From Isoetes taiwanensis (taxonomy: Eukaryota; Streptophyta; Lycopodiopsida; Isoetales; Isoetaceae): a DNA stretch of 64,000 nucleotides. The notes below the pieces were generated by a model. That model was not told the DNA's origin. It did no database searches and saw nothing but the letters and a program-made list of their open reading frames with translations. Shown in pieces: positions 9,082 to 21,479 of the stretch; the stretch's first letter is position 1; every line of letters starts with the position of its first letter. Location: contig JAJEKV010000092.1 of NCBI GenBank assembly GCA_021234155.1, positions 1,436,561 through 1,500,560 on the forward strand, written 5' to 3'. The translations under genes and the position numbers were made by a program.

Positions 9082-9545
9082 ATATTGTGCAGCAGAAGCT
9101 TGCTAGATACCATGACCAGCAAGCAGCCGAGAGAAGGAAGCTTTCTAAGCACAGGAAGAAAGCTCTTGAGCGTCCACTTGAGTACATGTCTGTTGTGATT
9201 GATGGAATGGATAAAAAACAGACAACTCTGCCTCATTTCTTGAACATTCCAAAAGATGTGCCAGAGGAATGCTTTGTCAAGGTCCACCTTGTAGGAGCCA
9301 TGGTCTTCAATGGGAGTCTAAAGTGCAAAGTCGTCTTGACATATCCTAATTTGCATGGTGATCCAAACCTCACAATTACAATTCTTAACAAGGTTCTTTG
9401 TGAGCAAGAGCAGTTAATACCACCAGTGCTCTACATGGAACTTGATAACACTACCAGGGAAAAGAAAAATCAAACACTGTTTGCTTTTTGTCTTCCCACT
9501 TTGGTTCGAAACATTGATGACTTACACTCCCTTGCCAGAGGTTAA
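9082..9545 (+). pseudogene. DDE-type transposase catalytic core
   Basis: After the intron come a basic helix (RRKLSKHRKKALERP), then SVVIDGMDKKQTTLPHF with the likely first catalytic Asp at about 9201-9203, FVKVHLVGAMVF, LTITILNKVL, and PPVLYMELDNTTREKKNQ with the likely second Asp at about 9444-9446. The pattern 'V.IDGMD....LPHF ... LDN..RE.KN' is the core of the family named above. The region where the third acidic residue would be expected, after the LPTLVRN segment, is shortened and frame-shifted, and the frame stops at 9545. The enzyme would cut and join DNA ends; this copy appears inactive. It is divergent to the ParB-methyltransferase gene. Confidence 0.7.
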
Positions 9546-10641
9546 GCTTCTAAAAGAGACTGCCGACTTCAGGAAATTTGTTTTCTCTCAATGTGCAAAC
9601 AGAGAACAAGCTGTGAACAAGCTAAATGATATTACGTTTCAACATCACATCAAGTTCTACTTGAAGAATGAAGAGAGCTTTTTGCAGGGAAAGAAGTATA
9701 CTACAACTAAAGAGTAGAGTCTAGTAGAGGGATTGCGCTTCCTTAAATCTATTCCAGACACTGGTTTGATGGAACGTGTTGAGCAACTTCCTCTAAAAGA
9801 TCCAAAAGTGTCAAAGCAGCAGAAAAGTACCCCAGTTAATTCCTTGAAAGCCATTGAAAATGGAATTTCCACGGGTTTTAAGTACCTCACTGAAGAAGAC
9901 CAAATATGATGGAGAGGCTTCTTTCTAGAACAAAAGATTGTGATTCAGAACCTAGCTCTAAGGCAGTTGCAAGACCCTTTTCACTGGCCTAATGCTTTCC
10001 ACCAACCACAGGACCAAGCTGGTTCAAGCAATGCTGCAGTAGAAGCTGCAGTACAGGAAGGTGAGGACCGGGTCATGTACCTCGGACCAAGACGCAAGAA
10101 TGAGCCTGCAGGTAATGTCACAGAAATTACCAAAAGTATGTAGATTGCTCTTCCGACTGGGGAGGATGAAAAAGGGAAACCTTTTTTAATAGCCAAAGTA
10201 CTTGACACAGTCAAAGAGGAAGGCCTGGTAACTAAACTCAAGATTCATTGGCTTGCTACACATTCAGAAAATGCTTTTGAAGGTAGGTAACAGCTAGAAA
10301 TGAGAAGTCAAGGAAAGGGCAAAAAGGCCAAGAAAGACGGATGTAGGGATGAGCTAGACATACGACAAGTGAGTATTCTGTGCTATGATTTCAAATTGAA
10401 ATCAGACAATCGTTTATGCCAGAGGATAATCAACTTGCTTAAGAATGCTTATAACTACGAGGAAGAAGAGGAAGAAGAGGTTGGCACTGCTTCACCCTCT
10501 GTTGATAGTGATGAGGAAGATAACTCAAGCACTTCCTCAAGTGACAGTAAAAGAAGTGAAACTGACGAAGATGGCATAAACGAGCATGAAAATGTTTTGG
10601 ATTCCTCTCTTATCACTCCTCATATTTTTGCACATAACTGA
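9546..10641 (+). pseudogene. DDE-type transposase, C-terminal part with SH3-like and acidic regions
   Basis: Several frames continue the gene with stops and shifts. TADFRKFVFSQC and HHIKFYLKNEESFLQG are followed by a TAG (9716-9718), then VEGLRFLKSIPDTG and DPKVSKQQK. Further on, PFLIAKVLDTVKEE and KLKIHWLATHSENAFEG, and VSILCYDFKLKSDNRL, resemble the small beta-rich 'W/F-I-A-K-V ... V-H-W ... VL..F.L' domain at the end of this transposase family. An acidic run (EEEEEEE) and a Ser-rich tail end at about 10641. At least three stops or shifts show decay. Confidence 0.55.
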
Positions 10642-13346
10642 GTCTTAGGAAACAAGAAGTAAATTTTGAATGTGAATATGAAGATTTTATCTTCAAATTT
10701 GAAAATACTACAATTTCAGTTGTAAATTCACTTCGATTTTTGGTTAAAATTTATATTCTCTTAAATTAGAGGTTCACTCTAAAAACATAATTCAAGCAAA
10801 TTATAATTGCTAGAAAAGGTGTCACTTTGACATAGTCAATTCTCTATTTGGAGAAAAAAATTAGTGATCTAGGGGGAGGAGGATACAAAATACACTTTTA
10901 TGCCTCCTTTTTTTCAACTCAAACCAATTTTTGTGGGAAAATAGGGAATCTTCAAGGAATATTCTTTTTGCTCCCATTTCAATGATTTGCTCCCCTTTCA
11001 AATGCAATCTTGTTGTAGGTAATATCAAGGGTAAAAATAATAGGAAAAGGGGAAATTAGGTGAGGAGGATGTGGGAAGCAAGCTACTAACCCTATGTTGG
11101 GATGGACGTCCCTTTAAAAAATTTTGACACTATGGTTGAATTTGTGAGTAAGGAAACTGTAGAAAGACACGAGATCTATGAACTTTGCTACAAAGAAGAT
11201 TTTTTGGTGGGGTGCGTAAAAGCCAACAAGGGTGTTGCTGATTTGCAAATACACTCCTAAATAATGCCATAAGAATTGTTGATCTTATAGAAACTTGCGT
11301 AGGAAGTTGAAAGTGTTGTTGAATGCAACTCCTACACCAAGATTATAAATATTGAGTAATGTTCAATCACAAACTGAGTTGTCGCTACGTACGTTCTGTG
11401 CTCAAAATGGTCGAACATGTATTACAAACTGACTAAAACGAATGAAGCACAAATTTATATGTTCAACAAAAGAGAAATCTAAGTTGTTGTAACAAATAAC
11501 TTCTTTTCCCACCACCACTTTAGCCACAAAATTCAAGAGCGAATAAATGAAATAAATTAAAGAAGAAAAAACAACTTTCATGCTATGCCACATTGGCAAC
11601 ATCCCCTTAGACATATGTCCATCTCATGGGTTACCTAACAAACGACCAAGCCGAATGCTCCAGATCTAAAGGCCAAGAACAAATGCCCCAATTTCACCAC
11701 CTTTCGGCCAGTTTCAATGACCAAGATTCCAGTTTTTCTCTTTGATTTAAAGATTTATTTGCATTTGCATGCCCCATGCATGTCCTCCATGAAATGGCTA
11801 GAATCTTGCAGCAAAAATCTTGCAAAATGGAGTATCCAGTGCAGAGATTTTTTGGGTTGCCCCTGGGGGGGTGGGGGGCAAACCCTTGTTTATGTGGCCT
11901 TTTGGCATATCCTAGGTATATGCTAAAATATCCCTAGGATATGCTGGTGACTGCTCCAAACCTCCTATTTCCTGTAAACTGGCGGTCACCTGGTAAAGAA
12001 CTCGACGTCTTGAAGCCGGTTTCTTTCTTTTGCTGTGCGCAGAAATTTTAAGTGGTAGGAAGTGGGAAGGCGGGGGGATGGTCACAGGCGGAGGTTTGAC
12101 TGGCGGCTGAAGGGGCGGCCGGCTATGGCAGCCGGTGCCCTATTGTTCTTGTAGAAGCGACGATGCTGGAGATGTTGGATGCACCCAGGGCAGGGTAAGA
12201 CATGTTTTGAGCTGGCAAAAAAGGGTGGTGTGTGGAGCATTTCTCGGTGGTCGAGTTCCCCTGTTTTCTGCAGTGGAGTAGGCCTTTCCTGTGGTGCAGA
12301 CCCTGCATCTTTATCTTTAGAGCTTAATCATGTATGAGCACGGTAAGATCTGTAATATGCTATTCAGTCCCAATCAGTGCTGAGTCATTTCCTATCTAGT
12401 AGTTGGATTTATCTTCTAAGACGGCTGCACCACTGTGGCTGGGCCTTGCACTCACTGCAGGGCCATAATAGAGGTTCCTGCATATTGGATAGCAGTCACC
12501 AGCATTTTAGATTGAAAATAGGGGGTTCTGTGTTGATGTTGCAGCCTTGCGAGCTTATTAGACTCAGTGATTCCATAAATATTTATGCAATACTATGAGT
12601 ATAGTCTCTTGTTGTCTATTCATCTGAGGCTTAGGAGTTAGTTTTACCCGAAGCTCTTAGACTGGTATATGCTATTCTTATTTTGACACTGCAGTATGGT
12701 CTCTTAGTAATACATAGATTTATTAAGCCGGCACCTATGGATTGTTCTGTAGACCTCAGTGCTGATGTCTTTATTAGAGGGCATCTCCGTCTTGATGGAA
12801 CTAGGGAAGTAATAAGCTGCTTTGTTTCAAAATGTTAGACTTCAGGTTATCTACATTTTATGTTATGCTGTGTAAGGGATACTTTTAAAACATGAGTTCT
12901 CTGTGGCCGTGATCTCCTGTCCCAATCAGGAGAAACTGGAGTAGAGGTGTTTACATTGATGGTGTGTAAGTATTGCTACATGCATGAGCAGGAGACGGGA
13001 GGCTCCTGATTATTGTGCACTTGATCCCATGAGGTGACAAGACTAAATGTGATTAGATGAAGATGGCCTGTTCTTTGTCTCTTTATTCCTATAGCCTTGG
13101 GTCCTTACAGAATAGGGACCTCCAACCTCGCGCGATTGGGAACAACTTCTTGAAATGTTTGAATCCATGCTACTTTCGGAGGAGGAGCTTCAAGGGCATT
13201 TTGATATTAAGTTCAGGAGCAGATCACTGGCATGCTTAGAAGACTATTTCAATGAAGCATTTCACTAAAGTTCAATTTTAAATTTAATATCTTGAGGCTG
13301 CCCTTTTTTTTGGAGGCAGAGGCATGTTAGCTTTTACAGAAACATT
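10642..13346. other. Long non-coding stretch, no gene recognised
   Basis: AT-rich to about 11.9 kb, then more balanced. I looked for a right-hand terminal inverted repeat that could pair with sequence left of 3034 and found none. The part from about 12 kb may be the body of the poly(A)-ended retroposon finishing at 13596. Confidence 0.4.
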
Positions 13347-13596
13347 TTGGAGGAAAGGGCAGAACCTTTTTCCATAGTACTTACTAGTTGGGAAGAGGTA
13401 GTGGCTATGGCCCCCATAATACTAGCTATTTTGGAAGAGGTTGAATCGATTCCAACCAAGTACTACATTTGTAATGTAACTGCTCTCATGTTGGCTGTTG
13501 AATACCCTCTGATAGGGGTCTTACAAAGCTTTGTAAAAATTTTTCCAATCAATAAAGCTTATCTTCTTACCTTAAAAAAAAAAAAAAAAAAAAAAA
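13347..13596 (+). mobile_element. 3' end of a poly(A)-tailed retroposon
   Basis: The sequence ends TCAATAAAGCTTATCTTCTTACCTT followed by 23 A at 13574-13596. AATAAA lies about 20 bases before the tail, as at a processed mRNA end. The similar end at 17692 suggests a LINE or SINE family. Start and target duplication not identified. Confidence 0.5.
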
Positions 13597-13858
13597 TTAA
13601 GGGTAGGGGAGGAATGCCAAGCAGTTCCATCGAGGGGTCTGTTGGAGTTGGAATGGTTGCTGCATTTTGTCTTTGCTCCAGTTCGTGGCATCTACAACAT
13701 AAGAATAAGTCGATTACAGATTACATAAGGTTGCAAGCAACACTGAAGATTGAAACTCACCTCAAAACTATTTGATCAAAACTTGCCTCAAGCGGCTGTC
13801 AACTGATCATGATGCTACCCTAAATCAAGTCGATTCCTTCTAAACCCTTCTGTTGCAA

Positions 13859-14729
13859 CTACGATAATCTCCAGACATTTACCTTTGAATCTGGAAGATT
13901 TGAACTAGATATGTCTTTGTCATTTAAAATCCTAGGCTGATCGCCCACTTTTGCACACAAATCTGATGAAGATATTGATTTGTATGAAACAGGAATGTTC
14001 CATGGGAATAAAAGATTTTGGCCAGAACAAAACCCACTTTGTAATAGACCAATTGTTGGCTCATAATATGTTGCACTTCCAAGACACACCAAACTCCACG
14101 ATGAACCACTTAAAAACGGTTTTTATCCCCAAAATCAGGAAGTGCTATGGATGGTAATAGATTTTCACAATTTGGGAACTGATAAAATTTCACATTTACA
14201 GATTGATAATCAAATGGATCATCTCGTAGCTTTCTTGACCTTCCACATGCACAAGCATGAAGATATACAGCCCCACTAGAATGTGATTTGACAGAAAGTG
14301 GTGCACTATCTTTCAAATTTTGTGAATCTTCAGAAATCAAATGCACCTGATGTATGCAGGAGTTGCCTATCAAGCTTTGTGCATCACATAATTGCCTTCC
14401 ATACTTCCACACACTCTTGCAATCTTGCTTAAGCTTTTCTACAAAAATTTGTACTGCCGGACCTCTTGCGCTGGACTAAAGACATGCAATGCTTTCTCCA
14501 AATTAACATTGTGAATTGCTGATGGATAACAGGCTGGTAACCCTTTCAAATAAGCTTCCTGAGCAGCGGGTAGAATCTTCCTACACCATGAAGCAGAAAA
14601 CTTCATGTCCATATCCACAGCATTTTCTATGAATGTTAATGCTGTAGCCATTACACCCTCCTGCCATGGAGGGCAACCCTCTGTGCGCAGCACCTTGTTA
14701 TGCTTTGTTCGACTTCTTTCTTTGCTCAC
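13859..14729 (-). pseudogene. SMG8: SMG8-like nonsense-mediated decay factor fragment
   Basis: Minus-strand frames in order: a segment with KGLPACYPSAIHNVNLEKAL and FSPAQEV; KYGRQLCDAQSLIGN; SVKSHSSGAVYLHACACGRSR and RDDPFDYQSVNV with FPNCENLLP; then, after a frameshift near 14105, SWSLVCLGSATYYEP and GLLQSGFCSG. The CACGRSR..RDDPFD block and the 'YYEP..GLLQSGF' block are characteristic of SMG8, a regulator of the SMG1 kinase complex in nonsense-mediated mRNA decay. The protein normally exceeds 900 residues; only about 290 codons are here. The frameshifts and the lack of flanking exons argue for a fragment or pseudogene, though undetected introns could explain part of it. Confidence 0.8.
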
Positions 14730-15064
14730 TGGTCCTATGTTTTATGTTCTTTCTCCATTGTTCTAGCTATCTTGGGTTTTGCAATTGTTGTTTAGTTTGT
14801 TTCATTTGCCTAATCTACTTTACTCATCCCCTTTCCTCTGGTTTCATCCTCTCTGTCCTTTCAAGCTTTGTTGTCTCTTTGTAGTCGTTCCACTTGTTTC
14901 ACATCTTCCATTTTTTGCAAAAAACTCTAAGCAATGTATGGAAATTCTGAACGAAATCATCTATAAGACCTATAAAAACGTGAATGTAATAAATGTTTTT
15001 TAATTAGGCCACATATCTGTCAATAATATAAAGGAACTTATCACACATTTGCCCATAGAATACA

Positions 15065-15900
15065 AACTAAAAAGAAAATGAACACAAAGACGCAAGCCAT
15101 ATTATAACCCCAATTCTGCAAAGAACAAACTGATCTTACCTCCCGCAAAAAAATCGGTCTCCATATTTATTCCATAGCTTAATGTCCATATTCACGTCTA
15201 GATTAGGTGCAAGAACTGCATCTATATCGTGCATGTAGACCCAATAGCAGAAGACTTAAGTTCATCCTAATAGTTCTAAACATAAAGGTACCACCTATGT
15301 GTCCAAGCACATGCAATAATAAAAAATCACACGTTTAGTATTTTGAAAAGCTCTCCTTCCTTCCTTTATAATGTAGCATTACAGTAAATTGCCCGTGCAT
15401 ACAACAATTGACTCTAAATGGTAAGGGATCTTCGCAAACAATCAATTTCAATTCCTCAGAATGCATGAACATTTATTTAAGAGGCTAAAGAAATGTTTGA
15501 ATGGGATGAAAAGAACTTGGATCAGGATTATGGCCAAGAGAATAGGGATGAAGTGAAGAAATAATGGCACATTGCAAAATAAAGCCTTTATGGAATTGAA
15601 TTTGGAGCCAGGTTCCTGGAGCATGTCAGAAGGGCAGGAGAAAGTATTATAATAAAGCATTATAGTAAATTGCCTCTGGATACAATTGTTGACTCTGAAT
15701 GGTAAAGGATTTTTGCAAACAACGAATAGATACAATTTTGGAAAAAAGTGAAGAAACAATGGCACATTGCAAAATAAAGCCTTCTTTATGGAATTGAATT
15801 TGAGCAAAGCTCCTAAGGTATGTCAGAGTAGCTGGAGAAAGTATCATATGATGGTGGCGATGTCCACGTATGCACATAATTCTTGAAAGCACTCTGGTGC
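15065..15900. repeat. Dispersed repeat family R, copy 1
   Basis: From AAGCCATATTATAACC to about 15860, this sequence recurs at 21480-21618 plus 22545-23010, and its last part again at 27035-27235. Shared blocks include CTGATCTTACCTC, GTCTAGATTAGGTGCAA, TATCGTGCATGTAGA, and AATGGCACATTGCAAAATAA. Within copy 1 the AATGGCACATTGC unit itself occurs twice (about 15560 and 15760). Identity of the element is unknown; no long ORF. Confidence 0.75.
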
Positions 15901-16289
15901 CATGGGATCGGTGCAAAGCAAGTGGATATTTTAGCCTAGACTAAAATTGAATAGGACATACAAATTCTCGGATAAGCCAGGTCGAGTTATGGCAGAACAA
16001 AAAGCCTCAAATATAAGGACCACCGTAATACGACCTAGAATAACACAAACATAAAGCACACCACAAAATCCACTACAAGCCCCCAAACCAACCGGCACAT
16101 GAAACAGAAACCAAACTGTAAACAAAAACGAAACCGAGCAAGACGACAACAACAAATTCGACAAAAGAGGTCAACAAGATCTCTACAGACCAAACAAGAC
16201 TCCTATACCAATCCAGACTGACCCTATCCACCCAAAAAAACAGAACCTAGCTTCGCAACAACCCGGAAAACCTTTAAAAAATAATGACC

Positions 16290-17248
16290 TTATCTAAGCC
16301 AAGCACACCACAGACCCACAACAAACCCCCCAAACTGACCGACAAATGGAAACGAGACTAAGCAAGATGGCAATATAAATTGTTGAATCTGTGCTAGATC
16401 CTCTTCATTTGCATCCTTTCTTCCTGAAAACTTATTTATGTTGTCACGTAGTTGTGCCTGCTGATTTTTCAGTTCTTCAACCTTGGAAGAGCTGCTAATT
16501 AGCTGTCCATGGCACTGCTGCAATAGATTTTCTGCAAATTGAAGGTCTTCCTTAGGGTAAAATCCTTGCTGCAATTTAAGAACCTTGGATGTGGATTTAG
16601 AGGTCCCAATTTCTTCTGTGATAACAGATTCTTTTGCTCCTCCCTTTGCCAAATCTTTGGCCAAAACTTTAAATGTATCCCAATCTACTTTTTTACCTGT
16701 TAATTGAAGGGCAAAGGCACGAGAAAAGTACTCAGGTACATTGTGGTTGGTGACCTCCCGCTTACCAAAAACTATTTCATAATGCTTGTAGAATTTTTAG
16801 ACCACTCTGGCTTCACACTAGATTCTTTGAACCCCCGTATATCTTTAGGCCCCCACTGCTCGTCCATGATCTGTTGTAAATCTGGAAAAACTTCATCTGC
16901 ATTGACACATCTTACATACTTTGCTTCCACAATAGCGGGTTCTTCACAAGTAAGTCTTCTTTTTGGCCCTGGTTCTTCAAATGCTTGAACCTTCCTCTTG
17001 TTTTTTTCTGCTTTCTTGCTAGAATCGATTGTTTTTATGTTCTTATTTAATCTGGGTGACTTCCGGGAGGCAAAGGCGTCCATTGCTTGGAAGGATTTCA
17101 AGGAAGAAGAATAAATTGCAGTCAGTTTTCTTCTTTGATCCCAAGGAAACACCAAAAATTGGAAGGGCGGCAAATTTTTTTCCGAAAGAGGAAACACGTT
17201 GCAATCTCCCTCCGAAAAATCGCAATGAACGTCCTTTCTGGTTGCCAC
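16290..17248 (-). pseudogene. Unrecognised protein-coding relic with basic N-terminus and coiled-coil-like C-terminus
   Basis: The frame read from 17248, or from the internal methionine of MDAFASRKSPRLNKN, gives a basic region (KKAEKNKRKVQ, GPKRRLT), then CVNADEVFPDLQQIMDEQW. After a frameshift near 16775 it continues HYEIVFGKREVTNHNV, YFSRAFALQLTGKKVDW and a Gln/Glu-rich helical segment (DLQFAENLLQQCHGQLISSS, then KVEELKNQQAQLRDNINKF). The SPRLNK start resembles nuclear basic motifs, and the end could form a coiled coil. I do not recognise the family. The last 30 codons before 16290 run into a duplicated sequence also present at about 16070-16150. It may be host-derived or the first ORF of an unidentified transposon. 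Confidence 0.45.
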
Positions 17249-17334
17249 TGCCTCTCATAATTTTGAATTGGTGACATGGCTAATCCTAATGATTACATAT
17301 CCCAACTAACTAAAATTCAAAAAAACAAAACAAA

Positions 17335-17692
17335 AACGAGTGCCTACATTGCCCTACATTATACATAATGTAAAGGCATTTTTTTTAGACACCCTAGCTT
17401 TCTTTTACCCTACCTTTCAGGGTTTGGATATTCCTCCTGCAGTTGTCCTCCAGGACGCACAAGCTAGAATCGCTAAGGCCTACCATTGTTCTTCGCTTGC
17501 TCCTGCCAAGCGACATCTGATATTTGAGTTCTATTTGAGTGTGTTTCTTATGCATAGGCTGGTGGTTCTACTCAGTGGATCATGATTATCCTCTGAGATT
17601 TTATTCCCCCCTCTGCATTTGTATCTGGCTTTTGGCTTGCAGTTTCAATAAAGCTTGTTGTTCTTCAAAAAAAAAAAAAAAAAAAAAAAAAA
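17335..17692 (+). mobile_element. 5'-truncated LINE or retroposon with 26-A tail
   Basis: Ends TTTCAATAAAGCTTGTTGTTCTTC plus 26 A at 17667-17692. A short frame (GLDIPPAVVLQDAQARIAKAY) lies inside but is not recognisable. The AATAAA-to-tail spacing matches the retroposon ending at 13596. Confidence 0.5.
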
Positions 17693-17769
17693 CGGTTTTT
17701 GTACCTGAGCCCATTGCTAGTTGATAGCTCCATTCAAAATCAATAACTTCCTTATGTTAATTGATCTCA

Positions 17770-19690
17770 AGTTAAATTTTGGGATATAAATAAATAAATA
17801 AATATTATTAATCATGCCCCTTTTGGACCTTGGAGGTCATGGAGCAGCAGATTACATCACTGTTTCAGTGTTAACAAAAACGATCTATGTGATTCTACCT
17901 TTTTCATATACACACCTAAAACATTTGGTGACATTTCTAATAATGAATGAAAGCTTATGAAATCAATATCAAATGTATCCCTTAAATGTTGATAAGCCGA
18001 GCAATGAAGAAAGACATATGTCTTGTCTTCCACTTCATGTGACTCATACAACAAACATTTACGGTCCTCTCTTGGAATCTTTGCCCAACGTCCTGTCTCT
18101 ACACCAAGTCGGTGTGAGCTAGTTCTATATCTAGCAATAATCTGTTTAATGTATCTCGGTATCTTTGCTTCCAAGTAAGCTTGGTTTGTGTATACAACCA
18201 TCGGATTTACCTCTCCCCTATAATAATCCATTCGAGACCCTTGTTTAGCGCACAGTTTGTTCACAGCCATCATCTGCACTAAATCTCTTGTCCCCACAGC
18301 CGTGTCTGGCCAATTATCCGTTGTGATCCCCCATTTCTCGGCCCATAACACGACATCTTTGTACCAACTGGATTCAAGTGACAAGTTCATAGCCAACTTG
18401 GATATGCAGGTATCCGCTTGTTTACGTAGCCTATTCACAAAGTTTATGGTCTGGTTCAAGGCCTCAGCTTCCAATGAAATAAGTCCGGGCTAACATGATT
18501 GCATAAGGAGTTTGCCTTTTAATTCCCAATTCTTCCATCAAAAATGTCTTTAATACAACTTCTATTTGAATCCAACTCTCTCTTGGAATAGCCGGTCCCC
18601 ATACTGGAGATCCATATAATACTACAGTTTGAACCAATGTTTTGAACATCAATTTCTTCAATCTCCAATCTGTAAGACATACTTTATGGCATTTCCTTAG
18701 CATGCTGTACAAAGCCACTTTCCCCCGAGCAACCCTTTTCTTCACACATTCCTTCCACCTGTAATTAGAACAGAATTCTAGTCCCAGCTACTTGTAGCAA
18801 TCCACTATTTCCATTTCCTCCCCTTTATAGAGCAATTCTGGTCTACTCACCGTCCCATATATCATTACCTTCGATTTCGCCAGATTAACTTGCATTTTTT
18901 TCTCCTCACAAAATTGTGCCAAAACATCCAAATGTCTTTGCAATACTTCAAGTCTATCTGCTAGAAGGACCACATCATCTGCATATAATAAAAGCTGAAC
19001 CACGAAATTACCTAGTCGGGTGCCCTCCATGCCTCTTCTCCGAAGCCATTCCTCAAGCTCATCAATATACAAACCGAACAAAGTAGGTGACAAAGGGCAT
19101 CCTTGCCGGACACCTATAGTGCTATGTACCAATTCTGATACTTCGGTTCCCAGTTTTATAATCACTTCCTCGTACAAAAAAGCCACTGAGCTTCATAAAG
19201 AGTCTGGGACACCGAGCTTTTCCATCCTCGCATCTAGACCATCTCTAGGTACTGTATCAAAGGCTTTAGAGAAGTCTATGAAAGCCATATACAGGGCTTT
19301 TGGTACTCTGGCTTTTTCTGAAAGAACTCGTAGAGTTAGAGCATGATCTAGAGTACTGTGATCCTGTCGGAAGCCTGCTTGAGACAAAGCCCTTTTACCA
19401 TTTTCTTCAGCCCAACGACTCAATTTTCGTTCTAGCAAGCTTCCTAACAGCTTTGAGAACATGTTACCAACCATGATTGTACGGTAATTCTTAACTTCTA
19501 GTTTACTGCCAGATTTATGGATTGGAATTACCTTGTTTTCTCGCCAAGCTTGTGGTAAACCGTTGATAACCGCTTCATTCAATTGATGTGTAACTGCTGG
19601 AATCAAATCAGCTCCCCCCCACTTCAAGAGTTCAATGCTCATTCCTTGTAAATCGAAGGCTTTACCATTTTTCATGATATGAATAGCTTC
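17770..19690 (-). mobile_element. 5'-truncated LINE (reverse transcriptase and C-terminal zinc region)
   Basis: Sense strand is minus. Reverse transcriptase motifs run from about 19675 down to 18790, then thumb and connection segments, then a C-terminal domain ending near 17857. No endonuclease is present, so the element is 5'-truncated. The 3' end after 17857 finishes in a short TTTA-type repeat (about 17790-17805 as ATAAATAAATA on the plus strand) rather than long poly(A). Related to the LINEs at 32255 and 38507 by motif spacing. Confidence 0.85.
17857..19675 (-). pseudogene. LINE ORF2 fragment: RT, thumb and zinc-binding C-terminus
   Basis: The first part reads ENKVIPIHKSGSKLEVKNYR (RT motif 1-2 region), GFRQDHSTLDHALTLR, then FIDFSKAFDTVPRDGL (catalytic Asp of motif A). 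After a shift near 19190 come IGVRQGCPLSPTLFGLYIDE and LLYADDVVLLA, the YADD catalytic box. Further shifts separate the thumb (WRLKKLMFKTLVQTVVLYGS and SPVWGP) and the C-terminal part (KIPREDRKCLLYESHEVED...FLHCSAYQHLR), the last with C and H spacing like the LINE zinc knuckle. Stops at 18786 and elsewhere show decay. The enzyme reverse-transcribes LINE RNA at the nicked target. Confidence 0.85.
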
Positions 19691-19699
19691 TGATCTACT

Positions 19700-21460
19700 T
19701 GAGTAATTGAAAATATTTGTTAATCATAACTTTGAGATTTGGATTAATTTTTATAGCATCAACTTCAAATATGTCTTCCATGTTTATTCCTCGAGATGTG
19801 ACTTTGGAAAATCACACTTTCAAAATTTTCCATGTCATAAAATCGATGCAAAAAAAATTCAAAGAAAAATACGGAATTTTATGACCATAAAAAGTCAAGT
19901 TAGACTGCTATGTGCAGTTCCACTTGCAGACCATTATTGGTCCACATGACTAGAAGTTTAAAAATTAATAGAGGCAATATCTTAATCAATTTTGACCTCA
20001 GCTTTGGAATATATGTTATGCATATAGTTCTCTATAGGATAAAATTGGTTGGTTAGACGAGCTTGCATAATTTAAAGGCAATGTTTAAGCACAAACAACT
20101 GCGAATTTATGCGGTACGTATTCATCAATTGAATCTACATGGACTTCCACTCACACCTTTCAAAAATATGTTATTAAAGGTAAGATACCATGATGTTATT
20201 ATAGGGACAAAAGGGATAGGGCTAGAGAGAGTTATATGCTCAATACAATTGGTCTTGTCATAAATGGTCCATGCTTAATTATATTTGTATCTTCCAAATA
20301 ATACGTTATTTCACTATGAAAATAGAGAGTTATATTGCAAAGAAAGGCCCGCATTCATGAAAAATATAGTTTACATGAAAGATGACCTATATGTAACATT
20401 ATTCTACTAAAACTCCAAAGCTTTCTAGCAGCAATGAATATACCAGTTTTATACTAGTAAGAAATAACTATGTTTCTCTATACTTTTTTGCAAGAAGGCC
20501 ACACAAATCTACATAGTGGACCTATATATATGTCCCTTGTCATATTTTAAACCATTTGGAAGGCTTATTTGGAGGAATGTAGCGTGTTCTCTACAAAGCT
20601 GAGAAAGACGCATCAAAGGTCATATGGTCTAATTGTTGTTTCTCATCATTAAACTTCAAGATCTTTAATTTTAGTTATCAATAAACATCACTAACTATGT
20701 AAATGTTCAGTCTTCAACCTATAATTTTGGGATTAACTCAAAATTTTAACCTCTAGTGTGTTAAGCCTGTGGCTGTACATAATCTTTAAATCTAGTTAAT
20801 TGCATGATTAAACTTTAATTACACTATATGGAAGTTGATAGAGTAATTTTCTATGTAGATATAAGTAGAATGCATCATTCATTGCCCTCGTGATACTTAT
20901 AGATGGTGATTTTGGAGCATTTTAACATATTATTTTATCCAAAATTATGTATAAGAAATTCTCTATTAAATTTGGAATTTGATATAACTTATGAACACTC
21001 CAAAAAAACATGAGATTGTACTTAATATAGTAACAACTCATGGCCACAAGAATTAAGCCAAAACTTGTAATTATAAGAGAGAAATAATTCCTAAACTGCA
21101 CGCAGTGTTTTTTAACAAAACGAGGTTTAGCGGCTTCCACGGATGTCAGATGATGGCAACCAAAGCTGAAAACATACGAATCAATGTGTCCTATCATAAA
21201 TAGGCAAGTACTTTCAATTTTAACAAGCTTTAGGTCTTTTTATGCTAGGAAAACCCAAGAATGCAGTTCTGGACTGTTGCAAAAACTGCCAAATTCGTGA
21301 GTTCATTGGTCATGAGATTCTTGAAGGTCATTAAGAATCAAGTAAAGATTAATACAGTGGTGATATATTGTAAAATTGAAGCTTCTCAGATATAATGGTT
21401 TAAGTGGCAGTGGGTCAACTGGATCAATTCTGGTCCATGGATCAGGAATGGTCCCCAGGA
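19700..21460. other. AT-rich non-coding stretch
   Basis: Short open frames only, none recognisable. No repeat boundary or RNA gene identified. Confidence 0.4.
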
Positions 21461-21479
21461 CAAATCTATTGTTAAAAAC

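Noticed and set aside
13347-13775. 142-codon plus-strand frame as a gene
   Set aside because: It runs through the poly(A) tract (KKKKKKK) of a retroposon end.
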